From an uncultured Eubacterium sp. (GTDB lineage: Bacteria > Bacillota > Clostridia > Oscillospirales > CAG-272): 64,000 nucleotides of DNA. This document shows, in pieces, positions 1 to 8,003 of the stretch. The stretch covers positions 29,043 to 93,042 of the forward strand of contig UQUT01000006.1 of the NCBI GenBank assembly GCA_900544285.1. Reading direction: 5' to 3'. The stretch's first letter is position 1. Every line of letters begins with the position of its first letter. The position numbers and the translations under genes are program-made. The notes beneath the pieces are model-generated. The model was not told where the DNA came from. It made no database searches and worked only from the letters and a program-made list of their open reading frames with translations.

Positions 1-62
1 GTTCATTCAAGCCAAATCAACAAAGCCTCTTTTGCCTTCTTTTCTTCTCGAAGAAAAGAAGG
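1..62 (-). repeat. Stop-anchored palindrome element (copy 1, cut by window edge)
   Basis: A perfect 13-bp inverted repeat, CCTTCTTTTCTTC (35-47) and GAAGAAAAGAAGG (50-62), begins directly beside the stop codon (63-65) of the minus-strand small Cys gene. The flanking tract at 29-34 matches the conserved CTTTTGCC side of the same element elsewhere in the window. The distal terminator expected from the other copies would lie beyond the left edge. Confidence 0.8.
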
Positions 63-275
63 TCAGTTTTGCTTCTGAACGCTTTTGTATTCGTCGTAAT
101 AGCGATAATACGGACAACGTTTTGTCTGACCGCAGATGAAATCCGCCATTTCGTCCTCGTCAAGACTGACGTCACAGATATATTCATCGGTTATGTCATC
201 ATAGATATAAAATTCGCACGTCTCGCACGACGATTGCATAGGCTTTTTCTCTTGTTTTTTGTTGTCTGTCATCAT
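63..275 (-). CDS. Small Cys-rich protein, DUF6472-like
   Basis: A 70-residue acidic protein with cysteines at 17, 20, 34, 48 and 54, including a CETC pair, and a C-terminal block CPYYRYYDEYK. From memory this matches the short Clostridia family DUF6472, which has no known function; the spaced cysteines suggest metal binding, which is inference. The start codons ATGATG overlap the TGA stop of ispE, so translation is probably coupled; either Met could be used. The stop codon abuts a palindromic element. It is the last gene of the DUF362-ispE operon. Confidence 0.75.
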   Translation of the reverse strand: MMTDNKKQEKKPMQSSCETCEFYIYDDITDEYICDVSLDEDEMADFICGQTKRCPYYRYYDEYKSVQKQN

Positions 276-1159
276 TTTTCAATATATGCGTAGTCGCGTC
301 TTGCGGGAGCGCAGACAAACGCCCTTGCGTCATTTTCAATTTCTTCTTTTGCGGCTTTCGCCTCTCTGACCGAGTTAAAAATCCCGAAAACGCCCGCTCC
401 GGAGCCGGAAAGCATCGCCGCGCGCGCACCGAGAGAAACGAGACGGTTTTTCAGCCTTGCCGAAGGACTGTCCGCACTCTGCACGCTTTCAAAATCGTTT
501 CTCATCGCATCGGATATCTTTTGAAGGTCACATTCGGAAAGCGCGGAAAGCATTGCAGAAAGAGTCGACTTCCCGTCGCCATCGCCTATCGCGGCATACG
601 CCTCCGCCGTCGACGTTTTCTCCCCGTTCGGCACGGCAAGAAGAATACAGCAGTCCGGCATGGGAGCGCAGCTTTCGAGCATTTCTCCGAAGCCCGTCGC
701 CTTGACGGTGCCCTTTTTTATGCAAAACGGTACGTCCGCACCGACGGAAGCCCCGATACCGAAAAGCTCCGCCATTGAAAATCTGTCGCCGGAAAGAGTG
801 TTCAGCGCGATAATCACAGCCGCCGCGTCGGATGAGCCGCCGCCGAAGCCCGCCTTGTCCGGAATTTTCTTTTCGATTGATATTTCAACCCTTATATTTT
901 CGTCATCTGCGGCGGAAAGGAACGCCTCCGCCGCCTTATAGGCGAGATTTTTCTCCTGCGGAAGATCCGCAAGCTCCCTGCAGAGGACGGAAATCTGCCT
1001 GCCCTCGCCCGCCGAAACGGCGACGGTTATCCTGTCAAAAAGGTTAACCGTCTGCAAAACGGTCTCAATCTCGTGATAACCGTCCGCCCTTATGCCTGTA
1101 ACCCCGAAATAAAGGTTTATCTTTGCAGGTGCCAATATTGTGATATTTCCGTTTTCCAT
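272..1159 (-). CDS. ispE: 4-diphosphocytidyl-2-C-methyl-D-erythritol kinase
   Basis: A 295-residue GHMP kinase that phosphorylates the 2-hydroxyl of CDP-methylerythritol in the cytosolic non-mevalonate isoprenoid pathway. The N-terminal APAKINLYFGVTG block carries the expected lysine (K13), the ATP-binding glycine loop GFGGGSSDAAA lies at about 104-114, and the acidic residue in SVGADVPF is D142. Length is normal for IspE. A ribosome binding site (GGAGAGA) lies about 10 bases before the ATG. It sits 19 bp downstream of the DUF362 gene and overlaps the start of the small Cys gene, so the three form one operon. No other pathway gene is in the window. Confidence 0.93.
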   Translation of the reverse strand: MENGNITILAPAKINLYFGVTGIRADGYHEIETVLQTVNLFDRITVAVSAGEGRQISVLCRELADLPQEKNLAYKAAEAFLSAADDENIRVEISIEKKIPDKAGFGGGSSDAAAVIIALNTLSGDRFSMAELFGIGASVGADVPFCIKKGTVKATGFGEMLESCAPMPDCCILLAVPNGEKTSTAEAYAAIGDGDGKSTLSAMLSALSECDLQKISDAMRNDFESVQSADSPSARLKNRLVSLGARAAMLSGSGAGVFGIFNSVREAKAAKEEIENDARAFVCAPARRDYAYIEK

Positions 1160-1178
1160 AACTATGTATCTCTCCGGA

Positions 1179-2348
1179 TTACTTGATTTTGCTTATTATT
1201 TTCGTAAAGAAATTGCGTTTTATCTTTATCGCCAAAAACGGGCAAAGCTCCTGACAGCAATAACATCTTATGCAGTGTGACGGATTTATTTTCGCCTTTG
1301 ACCCGTGCCCCGTTTTAACAAGATCTATCGTCTTTTGCGGACACGAATGCACGCAGTCGCCGCAGCCGCGGCAGATATCGACATTCACCTGAGGCTTCGG
1401 CATAAACATTCTGCCGATTTTTCCGCGCGAGAAAAATTTCAGAGCCTTCATGCTGCTGTTGCTTCCCTCTGCAACCTTTACGTTTTCAACAGACGGAGCC
1501 TCGTCTCCGAGAATGACAAGCTCCTCCGCCTTTTTCGGACAAAGCCCGCGACGTATGCTTTCGGAAAGTGTCGTCACCTTGTCATCAAAACCGAGAACCC
1601 TTGCGGAGAGAAGGTCGGAAGCAAACGGGTTTACGCTCGTCGATACAAAGCCGAATTTTCTCGGCTCGCCCGCCGTCGGACCGCTCCCCTCCATACCGAT
1701 TATCGCGTCCGTAACGGCAATGACGGTCTTGCTTTCGCAAAGCATAAGACAGAGGTCGCAGAGCATTGCGGCAAAATCGCCGTATTCGGGATATGACGCG
1801 TGCGCTTCAAATTTTTCAATGCCGGGTATCGTGCCGAAAAGATTTTTCACCGCACCGCTCATAACCGTCAGCGAATGTGTTTTCAGTTTGCAGAGGTCGA
1901 TTATCACGTCGGCGTCCGCGATGGGCGTGATTATATTGAAGCTCTTTACGAGCCTGCCGCTCTCCGACGACATTCTTTTCCAAGTCGTGTCAAGATTGAG
2001 CATCGTACCGTGCTTTTTGCAGACGTCCGTAATGCCGCAGACCTTGTAAATTCCTTCAAGGCGCGACGCGCTGTAAACTCCGCCGGGGCTTTCGGCAACC
2101 GTCGGTTTGCAGCCGAAAATGTCAAGCACGGACAGAAGCCCGTCCAGAACGGCGGGGGCAATCGTCGCCGCATATTCCGGCGATTTTTTCATGACGAGAT
2201 TCGGTTTTATGACAACCTTTTTCCCCTCGAACGTCGATTTATCAATTCCGAGAAGCTCAAAATGACGCATAAATATGCCGCAAAGCTCCGTAGGGTCATA
2301 TTTTTCCGTCCGTGACACCGCAACAGTATTCAAAGCGTCAAAAGCCAT
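1179..2348 (-). CDS. DUF362 domain protein with C-terminal 2x[4Fe-4S] ferredoxin
   Basis: A 389-residue protein with an N-terminal DUF362 domain (about 40-300) and two C-terminal 4Fe-4S motifs: CRGCGDCVHSCP starting at 326 and CIRCYCCQELCP starting at 359. DUF362 proteins are widespread in anaerobes and mostly uncharacterised; the ferredoxin tail points to electron transfer. No signal peptide is seen, so it should be cytosolic. It is first in an operon with ispE. IspG and IspH of the same pathway are Fe-S enzymes, so a redox link to isoprenoid synthesis is conceivable, but that is speculation. A sigma-A promoter lies at 2384-2412 and a GGAGGG ribosome binding site precedes the ATG. Confidence 0.88.
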   Translation of the reverse strand: MAFDALNTVAVSRTEKYDPTELCGIFMRHFELLGIDKSTFEGKKVVIKPNLVMKKSPEYAATIAPAVLDGLLSVLDIFGCKPTVAESPGGVYSASRLEGIYKVCGITDVCKKHGTMLNLDTTWKRMSSESGRLVKSFNIITPIADADVIIDLCKLKTHSLTVMSGAVKNLFGTIPGIEKFEAHASYPEYGDFAAMLCDLCLMLCESKTVIAVTDAIIGMEGSGPTAGEPRKFGFVSTSVNPFASDLLSARVLGFDDKVTTLSESIRRGLCPKKAEELVILGDEAPSVENVKVAEGSNSSMKALKFFSRGKIGRMFMPKPQVNVDICRGCGDCVHSCPQKTIDLVKTGHGSKAKINPSHCIRCYCCQELCPFLAIKIKRNFFTKIISKIK

Positions 2349-2383
2349 AAGACAACCGCCCTCCGTTTTTTAATTCAAAGATT

Positions 2384-2412
2384 ATTGTATCACAGTCGTC
2401 TTTATAAATCAA
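2384..2412 (-). promoter_or_regulatory. Sigma-A promoter of the DUF362-ispE operon
   Basis: Read on the minus strand: TTGATT (2412-2407), 17-bp spacer, TACAAT (2389-2384), about 40 bp before the DUF362 start. Confidence 0.65.
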
Positions 2413-2422
2413 GAAAAATCTG

Positions 2423-3097
2423 TTATTTGAGCTTTTTTTCCGCCATCGACCGGACAGCCGAAAACGCGTCGGCAATTCCGCCCAGCTCATCTATAAGTCC
2501 GATTTTGATTGCCTCCTCGCCGCTTATCACACTGCCGACGTCCGTCGTCAGCTCTCCGGTGTTCATCATCAGCCCGTCAAGCACGTCCCTTTTTATTCTG
2601 CTGTGACCGACTATGAACCCGCTGACGCGCTCCTGCATTTTTTCAAGCGACGCAAACGCCTGCGGCACTCCGAGCACCGTGCCGGAAATGCGGACGGGAT
2701 GAATTGTGAGCGTCGCGCTGGGAACGGCAAAGCTCTTTTTGCATGCGACGGCTATCGGCAGTCCGATTGAATGTCCTCCGCCGAGAATGATTGATACCGT
2801 CGGAGTTTTCATTCCCGCCAGCATTTCCGCTATCGCAAGTCCGGCTTCAACGTCGCCTCCGACGGTGTTTATCATCACGATTATCCCCTTGACGTTTTCG
2901 TCCTGCTCGGCAGACGCGAGAAGCGGCAGGACATGCTCATATTTGGTTGTTTTCTGCGTTTCCGGCAGAAGATAATGCCCCTCAACCTGCCCGATTATCG
3001 TCACGGTGATTATCCCGCCGTGCCCTCTGACCGCTCCGAACGGTATAATATTTCCGGATTTTTCGTCTGTCAACGTCTCGTTTTCTTTTTCTTTCAT
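2423..3097 (-). CDS. ClpP-class serine protease, TepA-like
   Basis: A 224-residue crotonase-fold/ClpP-superfamily protease resembling Bacillus translocation-enhancing protein TepA (YmfB). The nucleophile is S110 in GGGHSIGLP and the probable catalytic histidine is H133 in TIHPVRI; NTVGGDVEAG at about 77-86 is the oxyanion-loop region. It has no signal peptide or membrane segment and appears to be cytosolic. It is monocistronic in appearance: the next minus gene starts 74 bp away behind its own promoter. The regular ClpP lies elsewhere in this window (30.7-31.3 kb), so this is the divergent second copy typical of spore-forming Firmicutes. The substrate cannot be deduced. Confidence 0.82.
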   Translation of the reverse strand: MKEKENETLTDEKSGNIIPFGAVRGHGGIITVTIIGQVEGHYLLPETQKTTKYEHVLPLLASAEQDENVKGIIVMINTVGGDVEAGLAIAEMLAGMKTPTVSIILGGGHSIGLPIAVACKKSFAVPSATLTIHPVRISGTVLGVPQAFASLEKMQERVSGFIVGHSRIKRDVLDGLMMNTGELTTDVGSVISGEEAIKIGLIDELGGIADAFSAVRSMAEKKLK

Positions 3098-3158
3098 AAA
3101 ATTTCTCCCCGCAAGCCTTATTTATATTATTTTTTGCAAAAAAATTTTTATCTAATCA

Positions 3159-3187
3159 TTTACAAAGGAAAGAATTTATATTATAAT
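3159..3187 (+). promoter_or_regulatory. Sigma-A promoter of the pduL/GGGtGRT operon
   Basis: TTTACA (3159-3164), 17-bp spacer, perfect TATAAT (3182-3187). The leader to the ATG at 3276 is about 80 nt and contains a short hairpin (GCGGAC/GTTCCGC) near 3210-3222. Confidence 0.8.
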
Positions 3188-3275
3188 AGTTCCGAATGGA
3201 GAGAATACATTGCGGACGTTCCGCAAGCCTTCCAAAGATAACCTTCGGCTTACAGCCGGGAAAGAGAGAAAAAAC

Positions 3276-3881
3276 ATGGAAAACAAGATTCTTGTTGAAA
3301 CAAGCGCGCGTCACATCCATCTGACGCAGGAAGCGGTTGAAGCGCTTTTCGGCGCGGGTCATACCCTGACAAAGAAAAAGGATTTGAGTCAGCCGGGACA
3401 GTTCGCTTGCGAAGAAAAAGTTACCGTCGTAAACAAATGCGTCGACAGAAGAACGGGTGCAGAGGTTGAAAAAACCCTGACAATGAGCGTTCTCGGTCCC
3501 GTTCGCCCCGAAACACAGGTTGAGGTTTCGTTCACGGACGCGCGCACCCTCGGCGTTTCCGCTCCCGTCCGCGAATCGGGCGACGTTGCGGGTACACCCG
3601 GAGCAAAGCTCGTCGGTCCTGCGGGAGAATATGTTATCGACCACGGCATAATCGTTGCGAAGAGACACATCCATCTCACGCCCGAAAACGCAGCCGACCT
3701 CGGCGTTGAAAACGGACAGATCGTAAAGGTTCTCGTCGACACCGGCGCAGGTCGCAAGACAGTATTTGACGACGTTGTTATCCGCGTCAAATCCTCGTTC
3801 GCTCCCGCAATGCACATAGACACGGACGAATGCAATGCGTCGGCGGCGTTCGGCGTTGTTTACGGCGAAATCATAAAATAA
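3276..3881 (+). CDS. pduL: Phosphate propanoyltransferase family (PduL-type phosphotransacylase)
   Basis: A 201-residue protein made of two similar beta-barrel halves, each with the PduL signature: SARHIHLTQE near the N-terminus and AKRHIHLTPE about 125 residues later, whose histidines bind zinc. PduL-type enzymes interconvert acyl-CoA and acyl-phosphate. The ATG at 3276 is preferred because AAAGAGAG precedes it; the frame stays open upstream to 3210 but without a better site. No microcompartment shell gene is nearby, so this is probably the free cytosolic form acting in acetyl-phosphate metabolism. It is the first gene of a three-gene operon with the NifU-like and GGGtGRT genes. Confidence 0.88.
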   Translation: MENKILVETSARHIHLTQEAVEALFGAGHTLTKKKDLSQPGQFACEEKVTVVNKCVDRRTGAEVEKTLTMSVLGPVRPETQVEVSFTDARTLGVSAPVRESGDVAGTPGAKLVGPAGEYVIDHGIIVAKRHIHLTPENAADLGVENGQIVKVLVDTGAGRKTVFDDVVIRVKSSFAPAMHIDTDECNASAAFGVVYGEIIK

Positions 3882-3908
3882 GAAAATAAAATTAAAAGGA
3901 GATATAAA

Positions 3909-4616
3909 ATGGCAATTCTTTATTCAAAAGAAGTCGAAAATATGTGCTCCGTTGCCAAGGGCCCGCATCACGGTCCCGCTCCCATTCCGGAAGAAGGCAA
4001 ATGGATACAGGCAAAGGAAATATCGGATATTTCCGCTTATACGCACGGCGTGGGCTGGTGCGCACCTCAGCAGGGTGCATGCAAACTCTCGCTCAACGTT
4101 AAAAACGGCATCATCGAAGAAGCTCTCGTTGAGACGATCGGTTGCTCCGGTATGACGCATTCCGCTGCTATGGCGGCAGAAATCCTTCCCGGAAAGACTA
4201 TCCTCGAAGCGCTCAACACAGACCTTGTCTGCGACGCTATCAACACAGCTATGCGCGAGCTCTTCCTCCAGATAGTATACGGCAGAAGCCAGTCCGCATT
4301 CTCCGAAAACGGTCTCGTTGTCGGCGCGGGAATGGAAGACCTCGGCAAGGGCGCGCGCTCAATGGTCGGCACGATGTACGGCACAAAGGCAAAGGGCGTC
4401 CGTTATCTTGAAATGACAGAGGGCTACTGCACAAGAATGGCTCTTGACGAAAATGATCAGGTCATCGGCTATGAATTCGTATCTCTCGGCAAAATGACGG
4501 ATATGATAAAGAAAGGCACAGAGCCCAACGAAGCATACGAGAAGGCAAAAGGCACTTACGGCCGTTTCAAACCCGAAGACGGCGCCGTCAAGTACATTGA
4601 CCCCCGTAAAGAGTAA
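3909..4616 (+). CDS. NifU-like iron-sulfur cluster assembly scaffold protein
   Basis: A 235-residue protein with a NifU/IscU-like region: cysteines C51 (HGVGWCAP), C58 and C79 (TIGCSGMTHSAAMAAE) correspond to the cluster-binding positions of that fold. It is longer than IscU (about 130 residues) and lacks the usual C-terminal NifU domain; the C-terminal 100 residues are specific to this subfamily. From memory, these proteins are regularly encoded beside GGGtGRT proteins, as here, with a 13-bp gap. A good ribosome binding site (AAAGGAGATATAAA) precedes the ATG. Its role as a cluster carrier for the next protein is inference. Confidence 0.8.
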   Translation: MAILYSKEVENMCSVAKGPHHGPAPIPEEGKWIQAKEISDISAYTHGVGWCAPQQGACKLSLNVKNGIIEEALVETIGCSGMTHSAAMAAEILPGKTILEALNTDLVCDAINTAMRELFLQIVYGRSQSAFSENGLVVGAGMEDLGKGARSMVGTMYGTKAKGVRYLEMTEGYCTRMALDENDQVIGYEFVSLGKMTDMIKKGTEPNEAYEKAKGTYGRFKPEDGAVKYIDPRKE

Positions 4617-4629
4617 GGAGGAAGAATAA

Positions 4630-5628
4630 ATGGCACAGTTTGAAGGCTACGAAAGACGCGAAGCGAAAATTCTCGCAACGCTTAAAGAATACGGCATTTC
4701 GTCCATCGACGAATGCAAGGAAATCTGCGATAAAGCAGGAATCGATCCTTATACAATAGTTCAGGAAACACAGCCCATCTGCTTTGAAAATGCAAAATGG
4801 GCATACACCGTCGGCGCGGCTATCGCAATCAAGTCCGGCTGCAAAAAGGCTGCCGACGCCGCAGCTGCAATCGGAATAGGACTTCAGTCCTTCTGTATCC
4901 CCGGTTCCGTTGCCGAAAACCGCAAGGTCGGTCTCGGACACGGAAACCTCGGCAAAATGCTCCTCTCCGAAGAAACGGAATGCTTCTGCTTCCTCGCAGG
5001 TCACGAGTCGTTTGCCGCTGCCGAAGGCGCAATCAAAATCGCTCTCAACGCAAACAAGGTAAGAACAAAGCCCCTCCGCGTTATCCTCAACGGTCTCGGC
5101 AAGGACGCTGCGTTCATCATCTCCCGTATCAACGGCTTCACATACGTTGAAACCGAATTCGACCCCTACACGGAAGAAGTCAAGGTCGTTTCGGAAACAG
5201 CTTATTCAAAAGGTCCCCGTGCGGCTGTCAAATGCTACGGTGCAGACAACGTTCCCGAAGGCGTTGCAATAATGCGTCTTGAAAACGTCGGCGTTTCAAT
5301 CACCGGTAACTCCACAAACCCGACGCGCTTCCAGCACCCCGTTGCAGGCACATACAAGAAATGGTGCGTCGAAAACGGCAAGAAGTACTTCTCCGTTGCT
5401 TCCGGCGGCGGCACAGGACGTACTCTCCATCCGGACAATATGGCGGCAGGCCCCTCCAGCTACGGCATGACGGACACAATGGGCAGAATGCACAGCGACG
5501 CTCAGTTCGCAGGTTCTTCCTCCGTTCCCGCTCACGTTGAGATGATGGGACTTATCGGTATGGGCAACAACCCGATGGTCGGCGCGACGGTCGCAGTCGC
5601 AGTTGCTGTTGAAGAAGCAATGAAATAA
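4630..5628 (+). CDS. GGGtGRT family protein (PF14057), function unknown
   Basis: A 332-residue soluble protein with the family signature SGGGTGRTLHP at about 258-268. Several conserved-looking cysteines (C29, C33, C51, C71, C89, C118, C120) could hold a metal or Fe-S cluster, which fits the NifU-like scaffold gene 13 bp upstream. No catalytic activity is established for the family as far as I know. AAGGAGGAAGAATAA before the ATG gives a strong ribosome binding site. The stop codon (5626-5628) is followed at once by the palindrome-terminator element at 5629-5731, which ends the operon. Codon usage is strongly biased to C- and T-ending codons, which suggests high expression. Confidence 0.85.
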   Translation: MAQFEGYERREAKILATLKEYGISSIDECKEICDKAGIDPYTIVQETQPICFENAKWAYTVGAAIAIKSGCKKAADAAAAIGIGLQSFCIPGSVAENRKVGLGHGNLGKMLLSEETECFCFLAGHESFAAAEGAIKIALNANKVRTKPLRVILNGLGKDAAFIISRINGFTYVETEFDPYTEEVKVVSETAYSKGPRAAVKCYGADNVPEGVAIMRLENVGVSITGNSTNPTRFQHPVAGTYKKWCVENGKKYFSVASGGGTGRTLHPDNMAAGPSSYGMTDTMGRMHSDAQFAGSSSVPAHVEMMGLIGMGNNPMVGATVAVAVAVEEAMK

Positions 5629-5731
5629 CCTACTTTTCTTCGAGAAGAAAAGTAGGCAAAAGAAGCTTCAATAATTGTTTTGCACAAATTTTATATCCTT
5701 ATAAAGAGGGGCGGATTTTCCGCTCCTTTTT
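5629..5731 (+). repeat. Stop-anchored palindrome-terminator element (copy 2)
   Basis: A 13-bp palindrome CCTACTTTTCTTC (5629-5641)/GAAGAAAAGTAGG (5644-5656) begins one base after the stop codon. It is followed by the conserved tract CAAAAGAAGCTTC (5657-5669), an AT-rich stretch, and an intrinsic terminator with arms GGGGCGGA and TCCGCTCC and a T5 run ending at 5731. Confidence 0.85.
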
Positions 5732-5743
5732 GCTTGTGCCTTG

Positions 5744-5841
5744 CTCTTCCGAGAAGAAAAGCAGGCAAAAGAATTTTCAGCAAATCGTATCGCGAAAATC
5801 TTATATTTTCAAAAAAACAGAGGCGTCTCCGCCTCTGTTTT
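5744..5841 (+). repeat. Second tandem copy of the palindrome-terminator element (copy 3)
   Basis: A degenerate palindrome (CTCTTCC/GAGAAGA) at about 5744-5765 is followed by GCAAAAGAA and an AT-rich tract, ending in the bidirectional terminator hairpin AAACAGAGGCG-TCTC-CGCCTCTGTTT (5814-5841). On the minus strand this hairpin terminates the YD-repeat lipoprotein gene, whose stop is at 5846. Confidence 0.75.
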
Positions 5842-5845
5842 GGTC

Positions 5846-7876
5846 TTACCGGAAGATAACCCAAGGATACGTCCCGAGCAGATTGCCGTTCTTATCGTAC
5901 TCGTGCGTTTTTCCGTTACCGTTTTCGTCGGTATATTCGATTTCGTAATAATTGACTATACGGTTATATGCATCGCATGCTGTGACTTTTATAAGTCTTC
6001 CGCTTTCGTTGTAATGATAGCTTTTATAGCCTTCAAGACCGCCGTTATTATAAACACTGCTCTTTAATTTTTTTCCGTTTTCGTCATATTCGTCTTCTGT
6101 TCGACGTATAAGCTTGCCGTTTCCGTCATATCTGCTTTCGGAAAGTATGCGCTCGCCGTCGTACTTTGTCTCAGTATACTCAATCAGCTTGCCTTCTCCG
6201 TCGTATTCCGAAATCTTTGTTCTGTTTCCGTTTTCGTCATATTCGTATTCGGTGCGATGTTCAAGTTTGCCGTCATTATATGTTTCATGCGTCTTTATGA
6301 CTGCTGAAATTCCTTCATATCCGTTGTGCTTGACCTTCAAAGTAACATATTCTTCATACAACTTCTTGTTGCCCTCTCCGTCATATGAAATCAGCTTCGT
6401 CATTCTTCCGTCTTCGTTATATTCCCTGAGCTCTGCGAGTTTGCCGTTTTCATATCTTTCGTATCTTTTTGTGCGAGAATATGTATTGTAGTCAGGCGTA
6501 TTTTCAAGATATTCGGTGTATTTGGTTTTGTTGCCGTCTGCGTCATATACGGTTTCGGAAAGTATATAATCGCCATTGCGCTTGATCTCGGTATATTCCG
6601 TAAGTGTTCCGCTTCCGTCATATTTAGAAATCTTTATTCTTTTTCCGCTCTCATTATACCCGTAAACGCTATAACTCGTAAACTTGCGATCGGCGTCATA
6701 TGACGAGCTTTTTATCAGATTACCGCTCTCATCGTATTCGTATTCTTCGGCACTCCAAAGTTTGCCGTTACTACTATAGTTCTCGGACTTCGTCGTTTCA
6801 CCGTTTCTATTGTACTCATAGATGTAGGACAAACTACCGTCGCTGAAATAACTTTCGGTTCTGCGCCGTCCGGCGTATTTGTTTGCATATGTAGTATTTT
6901 CAAAATACTCTGTATATCCCGTTTTAACGCCGCCCGCGTTATACTGCGTCATTTTCAATACATATCCGTTTTCGTCGTATTCGTAAACCTCATACGCCCG
7001 CAGCGTCTCGGTCTCGTCGTATCTTGCTTCCTTTGTGAGATTTCCCTTTTCGTCATATTCGTATCTGTAAATCATGGAGATTGAGCCGTCTTCTTTATAT
7101 GACGTTTCTTTTATCTTTTTTCCGTCTTCGTCGTATTCGTATCCATAGCTCCACGAGGGCTTGCCGTTCTCGTCATAGTTCGTCGATCTGATCGTGTTAC
7201 CGTTTCCGTCATATTCGGTGACATAAACAGGCGTCCCGTTTTCATCAAAGCGCTCGTTCTTTATCGCCTTCCAGTCTTCGTTATATGTCGCGACGACTTT
7301 GAATCCGGTCTTTGAATATTCCCAGTTGCCTGTCATTGTTATGACTCTTGCTTTCTCGTCATATGTAACTTCAATCAGCTGGACGGTCTCGTCGCTTTTG
7401 ACAATCTCGTTCTTTATGACTCTGTCCTTTTCGTCATATACAAAAGATGTTTTTCTCGAATATTGACTTTCGTCGTTCGCTATCTCTCCGGCTATCTCGG
7501 AAATAAACCCTCTGTCCGTATATGTCATGACATACGTAGCAGTGCTTTTCCCTTCTGCGTTCTTTACGGAGACCTTTGCGAGCCTGTCTTTCTCGTCATA
7601 TTCCAAAATTGCGGTGGCTTTGCCCCGATACACTTTAACAAGGTTTCTGTTCTTGTCATACTCATACGTCGTTGCAATTCCGTATTCGTTTTCCTCGTAA
7701 ACGCCCTCGTCCTTTTTCTCCGGCGCGGAATAGAGGCTCTTCATAACCTCGTCCACAGCGGCTCTCTCTTCCGGCGAAAGCTTATCCTTCGATTGTGTTT
7801 TCCCGCATGACACCACCACAAATGCCGTTGCAAAAGCCATGCAAAGCAGGAGCAGAATTGATAATGTCTTTTTCAT
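5846..7876 (-). CDS. Secreted lipoprotein made of YD (RHS-like) repeats
   Basis: A 676-residue lipoprotein: signal peptide 1-23 with lipobox VVSC and lipidated C24, a short linker, then about 25 degenerate copies of a roughly 20-24 residue repeat of the form YDENGxxxKxxxYDxxG from about 60 to the C-terminus. Such YD repeats build the beta-spiral of RHS/wall-associated proteins and usually bind carbohydrate or other cell-surface ligands. There is no C-terminal toxin, core RHS cleavage domain or LPXTG anchor, so this is not a polymorphic toxin. It stands alone behind its own promoter (7956-7984) with an excellent GGAGGAAAACAAC site. The ligand is unknown. Confidence 0.8.
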   Translation of the reverse strand: MKKTLSILLLLCMAFATAFVVVSCGKTQSKDKLSPEERAAVDEVMKSLYSAPEKKDEGVYEENEYGIATTYEYDKNRNLVKVYRGKATAILEYDEKDRLAKVSVKNAEGKSTATYVMTYTDRGFISEIAGEIANDESQYSRKTSFVYDEKDRVIKNEIVKSDETVQLIEVTYDEKARVITMTGNWEYSKTGFKVVATYNEDWKAIKNERFDENGTPVYVTEYDGNGNTIRSTNYDENGKPSWSYGYEYDEDGKKIKETSYKEDGSISMIYRYEYDEKGNLTKEARYDETETLRAYEVYEYDENGYVLKMTQYNAGGVKTGYTEYFENTTYANKYAGRRRTESYFSDGSLSYIYEYNRNGETTKSENYSSNGKLWSAEEYEYDESGNLIKSSSYDADRKFTSYSVYGYNESGKRIKISKYDGSGTLTEYTEIKRNGDYILSETVYDADGNKTKYTEYLENTPDYNTYSRTKRYERYENGKLAELREYNEDGRMTKLISYDGEGNKKLYEEYVTLKVKHNGYEGISAVIKTHETYNDGKLEHRTEYEYDENGNRTKISEYDGEGKLIEYTETKYDGERILSESRYDGNGKLIRRTEDEYDENGKKLKSSVYNNGGLEGYKSYHYNESGRLIKVTACDAYNRIVNYYEIEYTDENGNGKTHEYDKNGNLLGTYPWVIFR

Positions 7877-7955
7877 GTTGTTTTCCTCCGTTTTGTATAT
7901 TTATTTTTGACTTTGTACGGCAAAGCGGATCGCCGCTTCAGCCTTCGTCATATCC

Positions 7956-7984
7956 ATTATATATCATTTAATTCGAAATGTAAA
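7956..7984 (-). promoter_or_regulatory. Sigma-A promoter of the YD-repeat lipoprotein gene
   Basis: Minus strand: TTTACA (7984-7979), 17-bp spacer, TATAAT (7961-7956). The leader is about 75 nt and contains a small GAAGCGG-CGAT-CCGCTT hairpin. Confidence 0.75.
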
Positions 7985-8003
7985 CATTTTATGAATTTTT
8001 TTG

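Noticed and set aside
3156..3815. A 219-codon minus-strand frame
   Set aside because: It is antisense to pduL, which has a promoter, ribosome binding site and family motifs.
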